Shown piece by piece: positions 30,872 to 30,884 of a DNA stretch of 30,884 nt (the stretch's first letter is position 1; the number at the start of each line of letters is the position of its first letter). The notes under the pieces are model-generated. The model was not told where the DNA came from and made no database searches. It worked only from the letters and a program-made list of their open reading frames with translations. Both the position numbers and the translations under genes were made by a program. Source of the DNA: Methylotenera_A sp046594885 (GTDB lineage Bacteria; Pseudomonadota; Gammaproteobacteria; Burkholderiales; Methylophilaceae); the NCBI GenBank assembly GCA_046594885.1, contig JBKJRD010000059.1, positions 1 through 30,884 of the forward strand. The letters run 5' to 3'.

Positions 30872-30884
30872 ATGAGTAAGAAAG
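30872..30884 (+). CDS. Start of a gene cut by the window edge
   Basis: ATG followed by AGT AAG AAA (M-S-K-K) runs off the right edge. TAGGGA lies about ten bases upstream and a -10-like box further up, which supports a real start. Too short to identify. Confidence 0.5.

Noticed and set aside
1..30884. CRISPR array, prophage, integrase or transposase genes
   Set aside because: No regularly spaced repeats and no phage, integrase or transposase motifs were seen on either strand.

Overview
The window reads as a piece of chromosome from a low-to-moderate GC betaproteobacterium, most likely a methylotroph of the family Methylophilaceae (Methylotenera/Methylophilus type). This placement is inference from gene content and order: a beta-type cox cluster (coxB-coxA-small ORF-ctaG-coxC-DUF2909-SURF1-SCO-like-ctaA-ctaB), the block tsaB-rimI-UDG/psi-like, a DUF2322 protein, Coq7-type ubiquinone hydroxylase and a VPLPAA-type PEP-CTERM protein. 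Nearly all of the window is ordinary core chromosome; I see no prophage, transposase, CRISPR array or integrase.

Layout. 1-2190: the end of a PEP-CTERM surface protein with a strong terminator, an FKBP-type isomerase lipoprotein, a 121-bp imperfect palindrome that looks like a small mobile or structural repeat, an OsmC protein, a VOC/glyoxalase protein and a DUF2322 protein. 2240-5611 (minus strand): CtpA-type S41 peptidase, a GlcF-like Fe-S protein and Coq7. 5778-9478: a SelT/SelW-like CxxC protein, a ferritin-like protein followed by two near-identical tandem terminators, an NlpC/P60 peptidase (minus) and a DinG/YoaA-type Fe-S helicase. 9490-11300: a small accessory patch with an AT-rich DUF2971 gene, a broken second copy of the start of arfB, and a mazEF toxin-antitoxin pair. 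The pair lies exactly between the broken arfB copy and the intact arfB.

11327-18722: arfB, then the four-base-overlap operon tsaB-rimI-(psi/UDG-like), LemA and two TPM-domain proteins, a gene broken by an amber codon and a one-base deletion, proS and a lytic transglycosylase. 18908-21676: a DUF1097 membrane protein, an unknown exported protein, queA and tRNA-Leu(CAA). 21861-30583: a DUF2244 membrane protein followed by the aa3-type cytochrome c oxidase cluster with its assembly factors. The cluster provides structural subunits II, I and III, copper delivery (CtaG, a SCO-like protein), SURF1, heme A synthesis (CtaB makes heme O, CtaA converts it to heme A) and two very small membrane proteins. 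A tRNA-Arg(CCG) and the start of another gene end the window.

The most interesting points are: (1) mazEF sandwiched between a truncated and an intact arfB; (2) a catalytically empty UDG-fold protein beside rimI whose N-terminus resembles the DNA polymerase III psi subunit, which would be a candidate beta-proteobacterial HolD; (3) the 121-bp palindrome at 870-990; (4) a SCO-like protein that keeps CxxxC but has lost the copper-binding His; (5) a 37-residue membrane ORF overlapping ctaG. None of these amounts to a demonstrated new system. They are leads read from sequence alone.
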